Origin: an uncultured Oscillospiraceae bacterium
Lineage (GTDB): Bacteria > Bacillota > Clostridia > Oscillospirales > Acutalibacteraceae
Direction of reading: 5' to 3'
DNA length: 64,000 nt
Assembly (NCBI GenBank): GCA_902492455.1
Contig: CABULH010000009.1
Location: 1-64,000 of the forward strand
Part shown: one piece after another, positions 24,658-30,335 of the stretch
How the letters are laid out: each line of letters starts with the position of its first letter
How positions within the stretch are numbered: the first letter of the stretch is position 1
Translations under genes and position numbers: made by a program
Notes under the pieces: model-generated
Seen by the model: only the letters and a program-made list of their open reading frames with translations
Database searches by the model: none
What the model was told of the DNA's origin: nothing

Positions 24658-25228
24658 TTTTTTTCGTTTCTTTCTCCGCTTCAAACGCCTTTTTCTGACA
24701 CGCGGGGCACAAGGTCCGCTTGAATCTGTCGTTAGAATAGGCTATCAACTCCCGTTGCGGCCAGCGTTCTCCATTTTTCTTTTTTGTGCTTGTAATCAAG
24801 GCGTTGCAGTCAGCGCAATAGATTTCCGCATCCGTCTCTTCCGGAAGGTCCTCTCCAGCATATATGTACAAGCCAAGCCCATGCCGCGCCGCCGCTTTTG
24901 TCAATGATCTTTGCACAGCTTTGTTTACATCGACACTAGTAACCGTTTCGACTGAAATAGATTTATTTTTGTAATCCATAACCGGCAAGTATTCAATGTG
25001 TTCTATCCCTGACACAGTAATTCCTGTTTTTACCCAACAGGTCTTTCCGTCCGTATGATAGAATCGCCCTTCATGATCCTCATAGATGGTATAGGTTGCG
25101 TCTGGGTGACGTTTTTTCAGTTCGCACCATGCCCATGCCCACGATAAATAGGTAAGACCATTTTTGCTTTCAGTTTTATCTGAAACATCGATACTGTTGA
25201 GTTCAACGAAATAGTTATTTTCTATCAC
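24641..25228 (-). CDS. Single-strand annealing protein (DUF1071/Sak type)
   Basis: 195 aa from GTG 25228. GLTYLSWAWAWCELKKRHPDA, HIEYLPVMDYKNKSI, DVNKAVQRSLTKAAARHGLG and YIYAGEDLPE are the DUF1071 signature, a RAD52-like annealing family. A C-terminal zinc ribbon (CADCNALIT...CPACQKK) is added. With SSB and RusA it forms the phage recombination set. Confidence 0.88.
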   Translation of the reverse strand: MIENNYFVELNSIDVSDKTESKNGLTYLSWAWAWCELKKRHPDATYTIYEDHEGRFYHTDGKTCWVKTGITVSGIEHIEYLPVMDYKNKSISVETVTSVDVNKAVQRSLTKAAARHGLGLYIYAGEDLPEETDAEIYCADCNALITSTKKKNGERWPQRELIAYSNDRFKRTLCPACQKKAFEAEKETKKNGIRI

Positions 25229-25404
25229 AGGTATCTCTCCCGCCTTTCATTGCATTCCGGACACTCCCGGCCACCGTTGTCCGTCTCATAATATCGGTTG
25301 TCAAACACAGGTTCCCCGCACCGGTCACATATATAATCCGGGTCTGGATCGGGTGCATTCGGGCAACTAGGATCACATGGTACCTGTCTGCACTCCGCAC
25401 ACAT
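25225..25404 (-). CDS. 59-aa zinc-ribbon phage protein
   Basis: ATG 25404 has GGAGG 9 nt upstream. Cys pairs CAECRQVPCDPSC, CDRCGEP and CPECNERR suggest two zinc sites; DPDPDY separates them. Stop overlaps the next GTG start as GTGA. Function unknown. Confidence 0.65.
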   Translation of the reverse strand: MCAECRQVPCDPSCPNAPDPDPDYICDRCGEPVFDNRYYETDNGGRECPECNERRERYL

Positions 25405-25540
25405 TTTGTTCCGCCTCCTTCTGGATTGCCTGCTGCCACCATGACCGGTAGAGATCCCGCTCTGCTTTGACACGATCAAGCTCCTCGGCAAGCTGCTTGT
25501 TCTGCAATACCGCCCAAACAACGGCATCCCGTTCATCCAT
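25373..25540 (-). CDS. 55-aa helical phage protein
   Basis: ATG 25540 with GGAATTG upstream encodes a short coiled-coil-like protein (VLQNKQLAEELDRVKAERDL, WWQQAIQKEAEQ). It overlaps the zinc-ribbon gene by 32 nt in another frame and supplies its ribosome site. Unrecognised but well formed. Confidence 0.5.
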   Translation of the reverse strand: MDERDAVVWAVLQNKQLAEELDRVKAERDLYRSWWQQAIQKEAEQNVCGVQTGTM

Positions 25541-25562
25541 TTGACAATTCCATCCTTTCCGG

Positions 25563-25787
25563 TTATAATGATGTTGATATATTTTCTTCTGCGCTTGCCG
25601 TCCTCGCTGTGCTACCAGCGCGGGCGGCTCTTATTTTTGCCCAGGCCAATCCGCCTACCATCATCAGGCCGCCAATCATCATCCGGGCCATTATGTAACT
25701 GCCGGTTCCGCAGTCGGCATCCCCAACCGCACCCAATGCAATCACAAACCCAGCTATGCCGATGATTGCGGGCAGCTTTTGCTTCAT
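25563..25787 (-). CDS. Small phage membrane protein
   Basis: 74 aa with two hydrophobic stretches (IIGIAGFVIALGAVG and MARMMIGGLMMVGGLAWA) and a polar tail: two transmembrane helices. GGAGCG precedes the ATG. Function unknown; sits early in the lytic operon, so it may act on the host membrane. Confidence 0.5.
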   Translation of the reverse strand: MKQKLPAIIGIAGFVIALGAVGDADCGTGSYIMARMMIGGLMMVGGLAWAKIRAARAGSTARTASAEENISTSL

Positions 25788-25791
25788 GTGT

Positions 25792-26064
25792 TCACGCTCC
25801 TTTCTGGACTAGTGCGTCCAATACTGCTTTGACGATATCTGCCGCGTTTGTGATGTCAATAGCGTCCATATAAGCCTTGTACCGATTTCGGAATATAAGC
25901 ATTTTTCCGCGTTCGCTATCCTCACGTTCTGGCACATATTCCGCGAAAGGACATTTCCCAGATTTTATCCATGTGTGGATAGTTTTTCTGTGAAGCATTC
26001 TGCCGTTTTTATCCGGCCCGATTGCCTCTTGTAGCTCTTCGACTGTCATTACGTTTGGTTCCAT
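25792..26064 (-). CDS. Small DNA-binding protein, excisionase-like
   Basis: 90 aa with a strong ribosome site AGGAGGTGATCC. MTVEELQEAIGPDKNGRMLHRKTIHTW is a MerR-like winged helix-turn-helix start, as in phage Xis and helix_turn_helix_17 proteins; MLIFRNRYKAYMDA follows. Could be the excisionase or an early regulator. It is read away from the divergent gene at 26138. Confidence 0.55.
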   Translation of the reverse strand: MEPNVMTVEELQEAIGPDKNGRMLHRKTIHTWIKSGKCPFAEYVPEREDSERGKMLIFRNRYKAYMDAIDITNAADIVKAVLDALVQKGA

Positions 26065-26085
26065 TGGATCACCTCCTTTTGCGAA

Positions 26086-26114
26086 TTGATTTCACGAGTG
26101 GATTGTGGTAGAAT
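26086..26114 (+). promoter_or_regulatory. Promoter of the divergent membrane-protein gene
   Basis: TTGATT, 17-bp spacer, TAGAAT, pointing rightward against the early operon. The predicted start near 26121 makes upstream in-frame GTG codons untranslatable and favours the start at 26138. Confidence 0.65.
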
Positions 26115-26137
26115 TGAGGCGAAAGGATGTGCTGGGT

Positions 26138-26641
26138 GTGGAGATTGCTTTAAATTTAATCGCTATCATGGGATTTTTGCTATCTGTATACAATTTTGCA
26201 CTTGAACTTTATAAACGCCATAAACGAATAGCGATTGAAATCAAACATGTGTTTCGCATTGCGGATAAAGAGGATATTCTTCACTTGCAAATCATCAATC
26301 AGTCATCCGCTTCGATTTGCATTAGTAGGCTTAAGCTCGTAAGTGACGGTAAAAGTGTATACTACGGTGATTACAGAAAACTGATAACAGAAGTTACCAA
26401 GAGAACCGGCCAGACCATAACCTGCAGAGAAACATGGCATTCAAACACATTTCCTCAGAAAATAGAATCAGGCGGTGCGTTTTTAGGGCTGCTTCTCCCA
26501 TCAGATTCAGGTCTTTATTTTGCTTGTGGGAAAACTGTTCAAATGGTCTTGTATACAGACAAAGGTAAAATTAAAAAAGAAATGACTTTTAGTGATTTCT
26601 CGTCTTTAGAATTGCTACCAAAATGCCGAGTGCCAGACTAA
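26138..26641 (+). CDS. Moron-like membrane-anchored protein, unknown
   Basis: 167 aa read against the surrounding lytic genes, with its own promoter and terminator, which is the definition of a phage moron. One N-terminal transmembrane helix (IALNLIAIMGFLLSVYNFAL) is followed by a basic stretch (YKRHKRIAIEIKH) and a beta-rich domain with no Cys pairs recognised. GTG 26138 was chosen (AAAGG upstream, after the predicted transcript start); GTG 26129 is possible. Expression in the lysogen suggests superinfection exclusion or host modification; this is inference. Confidence 0.65.
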   Translation: MEIALNLIAIMGFLLSVYNFALELYKRHKRIAIEIKHVFRIADKEDILHLQIINQSSASICISRLKLVSDGKSVYYGDYRKLITEVTKRTGQTITCRETWHSNTFPQKIESGGAFLGLLLPSDSGLYFACGKTVQMVLYTDKGKIKKEMTFSDFSSLELLPKCRVPD

Positions 26642-26672
26642 TCGCTCCTAATACCGCGCAAAAGACATTCAT
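26589..26672 (-). CDS. 27-aa hydrophobic peptide
   Basis: AAAGGAG lies 10 nt before ATG. The peptide (MNVFCAVLGAISLALGILVA then ILKTRNH) is one transmembrane helix with a basic tail. It is antisense to the 3' end of the moron gene and lies in the early operon after the Cro-like gene. Could be a small toxin or membrane peptide; no family assigned. Confidence 0.42.
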   Translation of the reverse strand: MNVFCAVLGAISLALGILVAILKTRNH

Positions 26673-26692
26673 TATTACGTTTCTCCTTTCCG

Positions 26693-26719
26693 CCCGCTCG
26701 AAAGAGCGGGTTTTCTTTA
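26693..26719 (+). terminator. Terminator of moron-like gene
   Basis: Perfect stem CCCGCTC-GAAA-GAGCGGG followed by TTTTCTTTA on the plus strand. Confidence 0.88.
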
Positions 26720-26746
26720 TGCGCCGCGATCGGTTTTAATGGTGCT

Positions 26747-26959
26747 TTAGTGATTTTGATATGTTTCATCCGAAAACTGAAACGGATCTTTTTCGAGGAA
26801 TTTGCACACGACGAGAAATTCATCTGCCCTTAAACTCCTTTTTCCGGAAAAGCAAGGATAAAGCCTCCCATAAGGTATTCCGGTCTTTTTTGATACATTA
26901 AGAAGAGAGTATCCTTTTTCGCGAACATATTTCGCTAACCTTTGCGTTGCTAGGTCCAT
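26747..26959 (-). CDS. Cro-like lytic regulator
   Basis: 70 aa from ATG 26959 (GGGGGTG upstream). Helix-turn-helix: LAKYVREKGYSLLNVSKKTG, IPYGRLYPCFSGKRSLRADE. First gene of the leftward early transcript, divergent from the repressor: the position of Cro. It should bind the same operators between 26975 and 27050. Confidence 0.78.
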   Translation of the reverse strand: MDLATQRLAKYVREKGYSLLNVSKKTGIPYGRLYPCFSGKRSLRADEFLVVCKFLEKDPFQFSDETYQNH

Positions 26960-26974
26960 TTTTTCACCCCCGTT

Positions 26975-27050
26975 CTTCATATTGAAGATCACAATCACAT
27001 TATATTCTTCAATTTTAAGATTGTCAAGAACTATTTTCTGAAATTTGAAG
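26975..27050. promoter_or_regulatory. Three operators of the lysogeny switch
   Basis: Near-identical 13-bp palindromes: CTTCATATTGAAG at 26975, CTTCAATTTTAAG at 27007 and CTGAAATTTGAAG at 27038, 32 and 31 bp apart (three helical turns). The middle one sits between -35 and -10 of the leftward promoter, so bound repressor would block lytic transcription. Confidence 0.75.
26999..27027 (-). promoter_or_regulatory. Leftward early lytic promoter
   Basis: A perfect consensus sigma-A promoter on the minus strand: TTGACA (27027..27022), 17-bp spacer, TATAAT (27004..26999). Drives the Cro-like gene and early operon. Confidence 0.88.
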
Positions 27051-27058
27051 AATTTTTC

Positions 27059-27087
27059 TTGACTTATTTCTTCATTGGTGGTATCTT
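27059..27087 (+). promoter_or_regulatory. Repressor promoter
   Basis: TTGACT, 17 bp, TATCTT on the plus strand, 20 bp before the repressor start. Weaker -10 than the lytic promoter, as expected for a maintenance promoter. Confidence 0.7.
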
Positions 27088-27106
27088 TATTGTGACAGGA
27101 GGGGAT

Positions 27107-27508
27107 ATGCCCGTGGAACAGAATATTGGTAAACATCTCAGATCCGCCCGAAATGGAGCGCATAAATCGGTTAAAGAGGTATCAGAATATTTAAAGTTGA
27201 ACAATATGAACATTTCCGAAAAAACTATATACGGTTGGGAAAATGGGCATAGCCAACCATCTCCAGATGCATTACTGCTGTTGTGCAGCTTTTATGGGAT
27301 AGATGATGTTCTTGGCTATTTTGGATATAAAAAATCCTCGCCTGACGACGAGGAGCCGTTAGACGAGGACGAAGGCGCTCTTATGTTGTATAAAGCCTTG
27401 ATATCCGCTGGATTTCTTAAAGAGGGTGAAGATTTAACGCCCCAGCAATTTGAGTTTTTAGACGGCCTTACGGCCATGTTGAGCGCATTTTTTGATTCCC
27501 AAAATTGA
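27107..27508 (+). CDS. CI-type repressor, short, no peptidase domain
   Basis: 133 aa from ATG 27107 (AGGAGGGG upstream). N-terminal XRE helix-turn-helix (IGKHLRSARNGAHKSVKEVS, ISEKTIYGWENGHSQPSPDA, LLLCSFYGIDDVLGYFG), an acidic linker and a short helical C-terminus. It lacks the S24/LexA-like self-cleavage domain, so RecA-driven autocleavage cannot inactivate it. Induction must come from another factor; see the small gene at 27458. Confidence 0.85.
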   Translation: MPVEQNIGKHLRSARNGAHKSVKEVSEYLKLNNMNISEKTIYGWENGHSQPSPDALLLLCSFYGIDDVLGYFGYKKSSPDDEEPLDEDEGALMLYKALISAGFLKEGEDLTPQQFEFLDGLTAMLSAFFDSQN

Positions 27509-27631
27509 TTGGATCACTTTCCTGGGATGATTTCTTTTGGATATGTTTTGATAGAGTTGCTTAACTCCATCCGGTATGTCCAGCGTATCTCCTTTCCTAA
27601 TTTCTTGGCCCGCTCTTTTTTCGTCCTGCAT
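27458..27631 (-). CDS. 57-aa basic protein, candidate SOS antirepressor
   Basis: ATG 27631 with AGAGGG 6 nt upstream, behind its own promoter and a LexA-type box. The product is basic and without Cys pairs or membrane segments (MQDEKRAGQEIRKGDTLDIP; NHPRKVIQSILGIKK). It converges on the repressor and overlaps its last 51 nt. SOS control next to a non-cleavable repressor fits antirepressors such as Tum of phage 186. No family recognised; function inferred from context. Confidence 0.6.
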   Translation of the reverse strand: MQDEKRAGQEIRKGDTLDIPDGVKQLYQNISKRNHPRKVIQSILGIKKCAQHGRKAV

Positions 27632-27649
27632 GATACGCCCTCTCTTTCC

Positions 27650-27663
27650 CGAACATCTGTTCT
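27650..27663. promoter_or_regulatory. LexA-type (SOS) box
   Basis: CGAACATCTGTTCT: the core GAAC-N4-GTTC is perfect, the Firmicutes LexA consensus. It overlaps the predicted transcription start of the 57-aa gene, where LexA binding would block initiation. Confidence 0.72.
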
Positions 27664-27671
27664 TTTGCTAT

Positions 27672-27700
27672 AGTATAACACCATAGTCGCCACATTTCAA
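27672..27700 (-). promoter_or_regulatory. Promoter of the 57-aa SOS gene
   Basis: Minus strand TTGAAA, 17-bp spacer, TATACT; start predicted near 27665, inside the LexA box. Confidence 0.75.
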
Positions 27701-27866
27701 TACTTGATTTTCTATGTCGCGTAGTTTTCCAAGTATTTTTAGTTATTTTTCAAAATATATCGAATAGTATCCGCTGAAAATATTATACGACATAATCTTC
27801 CAAATTTTTCATGGTAAAATCTTCCATCACTTAGAAGATTTGCCTTGATATTCATACAATTTGACG
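27701..27866. other. AT-rich leader-like region before the mini-CRISPR array
   Basis: No gene. AT-rich, with a repeated AATCTTCCA (27794 and 27818), an 8-bp stem AAATCTTC/GAAGATTT (27817..27841) and an extended -10 TGGTAAAAT (27812..27820) that could start plus-strand array transcription. Confidence 0.4.
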
Positions 27867-27961
27867 GTCGCTCCCATACGGGGCGTGGATTGAAATGCGG
27901 AGAAGGCATTTCCAGGCTACCAGTACATGGTCGCTCCCCACGCGGGAGCGTGGATTGAAAC
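27867..27961 (+). CRISPR. Two-repeat type I-C-like mini-CRISPR array in prophage
   Basis: Repeat 1 (27867..27896, 30 nt): GTCGCTCCCATACGGG then GCGTGGATTGAAAT, with a 2-nt loss in the stem. Repeat 2 (27930..27961, 32 nt): GTCGCTCCCCACGCGG then GAGCGTGGATTGAAAC. Between them is one 33-nt spacer (27897..27929), the normal I-C spacer size. The GTGGATTGAAAY end is the type I-C signature. No cas genes are in the window, so a host effector would be needed. Confidence 0.85.
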
Positions 27962-27974
27962 AAACAAACGAACA

Positions 27975-28050
27975 TAAAAAATCCCGCCACACCTCAAAGT
28001 TGAGGCATGGCGGACGGATGGAGGGCAGGGCTCCAGTGCCCTATCGGGCA
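27975..28050 (-). ncRNA. Small RNA candidate A beside the array
   Basis: A minus-strand promoter TTGACA-17-TAATAT (28085..28057) leads after about 75 nt to a strong terminator: CCGCCA..CCTCA / TGAGG..TGGCGG hairpin (27984..28013) then six T. No open frame of use lies between. Shares CCATCCG and TCCGC blocks and layout with candidate B at 28992. It could alternatively be the end of a long toxin transcript. Confidence 0.55.
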
Positions 28051-28056
28051 ATTACT

Positions 28057-28085
28057 ATATTAGTCTATATCGAGATCAGTGTCAA
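28057..28085 (-). promoter_or_regulatory. Promoter of small RNA candidate A
   Basis: TTGACA (28085..28080), 17 bp, TAATAT (28062..28057) on the minus strand. Confidence 0.65.
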
Positions 28086-28123
28086 TACAAAAAACAATCC
28101 GCTCCTGTTGTTGGATAAGCGGG

Positions 28124-28152
28124 TTGACAATGGGAATAGCAGCGGTTATAAT
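28124..28152 (+). promoter_or_regulatory. Antitoxin RNA promoter
   Basis: Perfect TTGACA-17-TATAAT on the plus strand; start near 28158. No open frame follows. Confidence 0.85.
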
Positions 28153-28157
28153 ATGAG

Positions 28158-28248
28158 TGTAAGGTGCTACCGATTAGACGGTTAGCCCCTCTATTGCGTC
28201 AGAAATAGCCGCCGCTTTTGAGAGAGCTGGGCGGCTATTTCTTTTTTA
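28158..28248 (+). ncRNA. Antisense antitoxin RNA of type I module
   Basis: About 90 nt from a perfect promoter to an 11-bp hairpin AAATAGCCGCC/GGCGGCTATTT (28203..28240) plus CTTTTTT. Its 3' end is complementary to the end of the toxin gene and its 3' UTR. Its first 35 nt (TGTAAGGTGCTACCG...) nearly repeat the first 35 nt of the toxin mRNA in inverted orientation. Confidence 0.75.
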
Positions 28249-28321
28249 TTATCTGGACAACCAGCGTAATAATGCCGACGATCAAAGCGCAAAACTGAAA
28301 CAGCTCTGTGTATGTAATCAT
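28235..28321 (-). CDS. Type I toxin, 28-aa membrane peptide
   Basis: MITYTELFQFCALIVGIITL then VVQIIKKK: one transmembrane helix and a Lys tail, the common clostridial 'holin-like toxin' type. ATG 28321 has GGAGG 7 nt upstream (ATG 28327 abuts it). A roughly 100-nt structured 5' UTR could hide the ribosome site. The stop codon lies within the terminator stem shared with the antisense RNA. Expected to depolarise the membrane if freed from its antitoxin. Confidence 0.75.
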   Translation of the reverse strand: MITYTELFQFCALIVGIITLVVQIIKKK

Positions 28322-28424
28322 TGGCATCCCTCCTTTCCAGGAGGGAAAAAGAATAATCTACGTCCCTCCTAAAAGAAAGAGGGCCTAACCGCCTACCGTG
28401 ATCCGATAGCACCTTACAATCGGG

Positions 28425-28433
28425 ATTATAGCA
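28425..28433 (-). promoter_or_regulatory. Toxin promoter, extended -10
   Basis: Minus strand TGC-TATAAT (28433..28425), no good -35. Start near 28418 with TGTAAGGTGCTA as in the antitoxin RNA. Confidence 0.65.
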
Positions 28434-28467
28434 TATGGAGTTGTGCTTTTCCACATATCGGCCACAT

Positions 28468-28491
28468 AAAAAACCGCCTAGAGAAGGCGGA
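28468..28491. terminator. Insulating terminator upstream of toxin
   Basis: CCGCCT-loop-AGGCGG stem (28475..28491 region) with six T on the minus side. Shields the toxin promoter from leftward read-through. Confidence 0.65.
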
Positions 28492-28513
28492 CATATAAAA
28501 AGGAGGCTTTTTT

Positions 28514-28990
28514 ATGAAAAAAATTGCGGTAACGATCCTTGCTCTCTTGCTTCTGCTCTGCGCCTGTGGAGAGCCCACTGGCGGTCAGTCCACCAATGTG
28601 GGGAATACCAACCCGGGAACCGACACATCTCCCTCAGATATTGTCATATATGAGAAAGAAGGCCTGTCCATATCCTTCAAAAGCTTCAAGGATGCCCCGG
28701 CTCCTGCCATTGGCTTCTATGTAGAACTGCATATCGAGAATACAACAGAGACAGATTATACAGTTCAGGTGCAGGACGTGTCTGCAAACGATATCGTGGT
28801 CCCATTTGCAAACGTCATCTTCTCCCCAAAAGTCTTGGCGGGAAAGAGTGTGAATGACCGTATTTGGATCACCAACACGGAGAAATTGGGCATCGAATCC
28901 CCGCTGACAAAGGTAGAGCTCAGGTTTGCAATCTACAAGGGGGACGATCTGGGGAATCCTTCTTTGTCTGACGCAATTACCATCGAATAA
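28514..28990 (+). CDS. Prophage lipoprotein
   Basis: 158 aa with a signal peptide (MKKIAVTILALLLLLCAC) and lipobox LLCAC, a Gly/Asn/Thr-rich linker, then a beta-sandwich-like domain (FYVELHIENTTETDYTVQVQ). GGAGG lies 7 nt upstream. Such extracytoplasmic lipoproteins are carried by many clostridial prophages and ICEs; in phage some block DNA entry. Role here inferred only. Confidence 0.78.
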   Translation: MKKIAVTILALLLLLCACGEPTGGQSTNVGNTNPGTDTSPSDIVIYEKEGLSISFKSFKDAPAPAIGFYVELHIENTTETDYTVQVQDVSANDIVVPFANVIFSPKVLAGKSVNDRIWITNTEKLGIESPLTKVELRFAIYKGDDLGNPSLSDAITIE

Positions 28991-28991
28991 C

Positions 28992-29068
28992 AAAAAACCG
29001 CTCCCCGGTGTTACCAGCACCAGAGAGCGGACTACCGGGCCGGATGGCACACGATAGGCTACCAAAGC
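28992..29068 (-). ncRNA. Small RNA candidate B before integrase
   Basis: A minus promoter TTGATA-17-TACAAT (29103..29075) is followed after about 75 nt by CCGCTC..GGTG/CACC..GAGCGG (28998..29030) and six T. No coding frame. Layout and short blocks resemble candidate A at 27975, suggesting one RNA family. Confidence 0.6.
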
Positions 29069-29074
29069 GCCTAC

Positions 29075-29103
29075 ATTGTACCAGAAAGCCCGGGAAATAT
29101 CAA
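29075..29103 (-). promoter_or_regulatory. Promoter of small RNA candidate B
   Basis: TTGATA, 17 bp, TACAAT on the minus strand; overlaps the terminator hairpin at 29088 that points the other way. Confidence 0.65.
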
Positions 29104-29119
29104 GTCCCGGGCATTTTTA
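29088..29119 (+). terminator. Terminator after lipoprotein gene
   Basis: GCCCGGG stem, 11-nt loop, CCCGGGC, then ATTTTTAT. Confidence 0.75.
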
Positions 29120-29144
29120 TGCCTGGAAACAGGAGGATTGTACA

Positions 29145-30275
29145 ATGGCTAAGGAAAAAAGAGCAAATGGGGAAGGGGGATTTTCCAGGCTGCCGTCGGG
29201 AAAAGTGCGTTACCAAGTGTACATTGACGATAAGCGGAAATCCTTCACGGGCAAAACAGAGGCCGATTGTCGCAGGCAGTATAAAGATTTTTTGATTAAT
29301 CGAAGCACAAATGCTTTGAACAGTACCACAACATTGAAGGCTTGGATTGCGACGTATCTAGAAACATATAGAAAAGGGACCATGAAATCATCCTCGTATC
29401 ACCAGTTAGAGCTTTTGAAGGACAAAATACCGGACGGATTAATGAAAAAGAAAGTATCCGAAATAAAACCAGCAGAGGTACAGATGTTTTTGAACGGTTT
29501 TGCTGAAACAGCTAGCGAATCTTATATAGGTAAAATGTATTCCTTGCTCAGATCGTGCTTTGCACAGGCCGTGGAGAATGATCTTGCGCTAAAAGACCCA
29601 ACCCGGAAGCTGAAGGCAAATCATAAACCAGAAAAGCAGAAAGAAATCTATTCTTTGGTTCAGGCCCAAAAAATTATAGAATACGCTAGATCGTATAATC
29701 CAAGCACAAAAAATAAAAGAGACAATAGGGCACAGAGGCAGATTGCCGCCGGGATTTGTGTATTGCTGATCGCTGGATTGCGCCGCGGCGAACTCCTTGG
29801 GTTGACCTATAATGATTTGGATGTTGATGCTGGCGTTATCCATATACGCAGAGCGGTATATACAGATAATAATATACCGTGCGTCAAAGAAGGGGAGGCA
29901 AAGACCCCAGGGAGTATACGGGATGTCCCTGTGCCTCGCTGGTTGCTGGATATGGTGCTGTCAATACCTAAAACTGGGCTATATCCGTTTGGCACATCAA
30001 TAGGCTCATTGATGTGCCCCAGAAACTTTAATCGCGCTTATGATAGATTCATAGAATCAATTGAAGGAATTGATAGACAGCCAGTGCATTCCTGCCGTCA
30101 CACTTGCGCCACACTTATGCAGACCGCCGGTGTTGATATCAGAGATGTGCAGCTATATTTGGGGCACACAAAAATAGAGACTACCGCGAAATACACTCAC
30201 CCGGATATAGAAAAACTGAGGGCTGCAAGCGAAAAATATGCCGAAACCGTTGCACACGCGTTGCACACGGCTTAA
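29145..30275 (+). CDS. int: Phage integrase (tyrosine recombinase)
   Basis: 376 aa from ATG 29145 (AGGAGG upstream). N-terminal arm-binding domain (KRANGEGGFSRLPSGKVRYQ), SAM-like core-binding domain, then the catalytic domain with Arg in AGLRRGELLGL, His-x-x-Arg in HSCRHTCATLM, His in LGHTKIETTAKYTH and the nucleophilic Tyr in KYTH. It ends 60 nt before the tRNA-Val 3' end, its likely attachment site. Confidence 0.96.
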   Translation: MAKEKRANGEGGFSRLPSGKVRYQVYIDDKRKSFTGKTEADCRRQYKDFLINRSTNALNSTTTLKAWIATYLETYRKGTMKSSSYHQLELLKDKIPDGLMKKKVSEIKPAEVQMFLNGFAETASESYIGKMYSLLRSCFAQAVENDLALKDPTRKLKANHKPEKQKEIYSLVQAQKIIEYARSYNPSTKNKRDNRAQRQIAAGICVLLIAGLRRGELLGLTYNDLDVDAGVIHIRRAVYTDNNIPCVKEGEAKTPGSIRDVPVPRWLLDMVLSIPKTGLYPFGTSIGSLMCPRNFNRAYDRFIESIEGIDRQPVHSCRHTCATLMQTAGVDIRDVQLYLGHTKIETTAKYTHPDIEKLRAASEKYAETVAHALHTA

Positions 30276-30288
30276 ATATCAAAAAAAT

Positions 30289-30334
30289 AAACCGTGTAGT
30301 CATTGCCGGAAAACGGCTTGATTACACGGTTTTT
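30289..30334 (+). terminator. Integrase terminator
   Basis: AAACCGTGTA / TACACGGTTT stem with an inner GCCG-GAAAA-CGGC hairpin, then TTTTT. Confidence 0.8.
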
Positions 30335-30335
30335 A

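Noticed and set aside
27739..28185. Short frames crossing the CRISPR repeats on either strand
   Set aside because: They read through repeat, spacer and RNA genes; typical spurious translations of I-C repeats.
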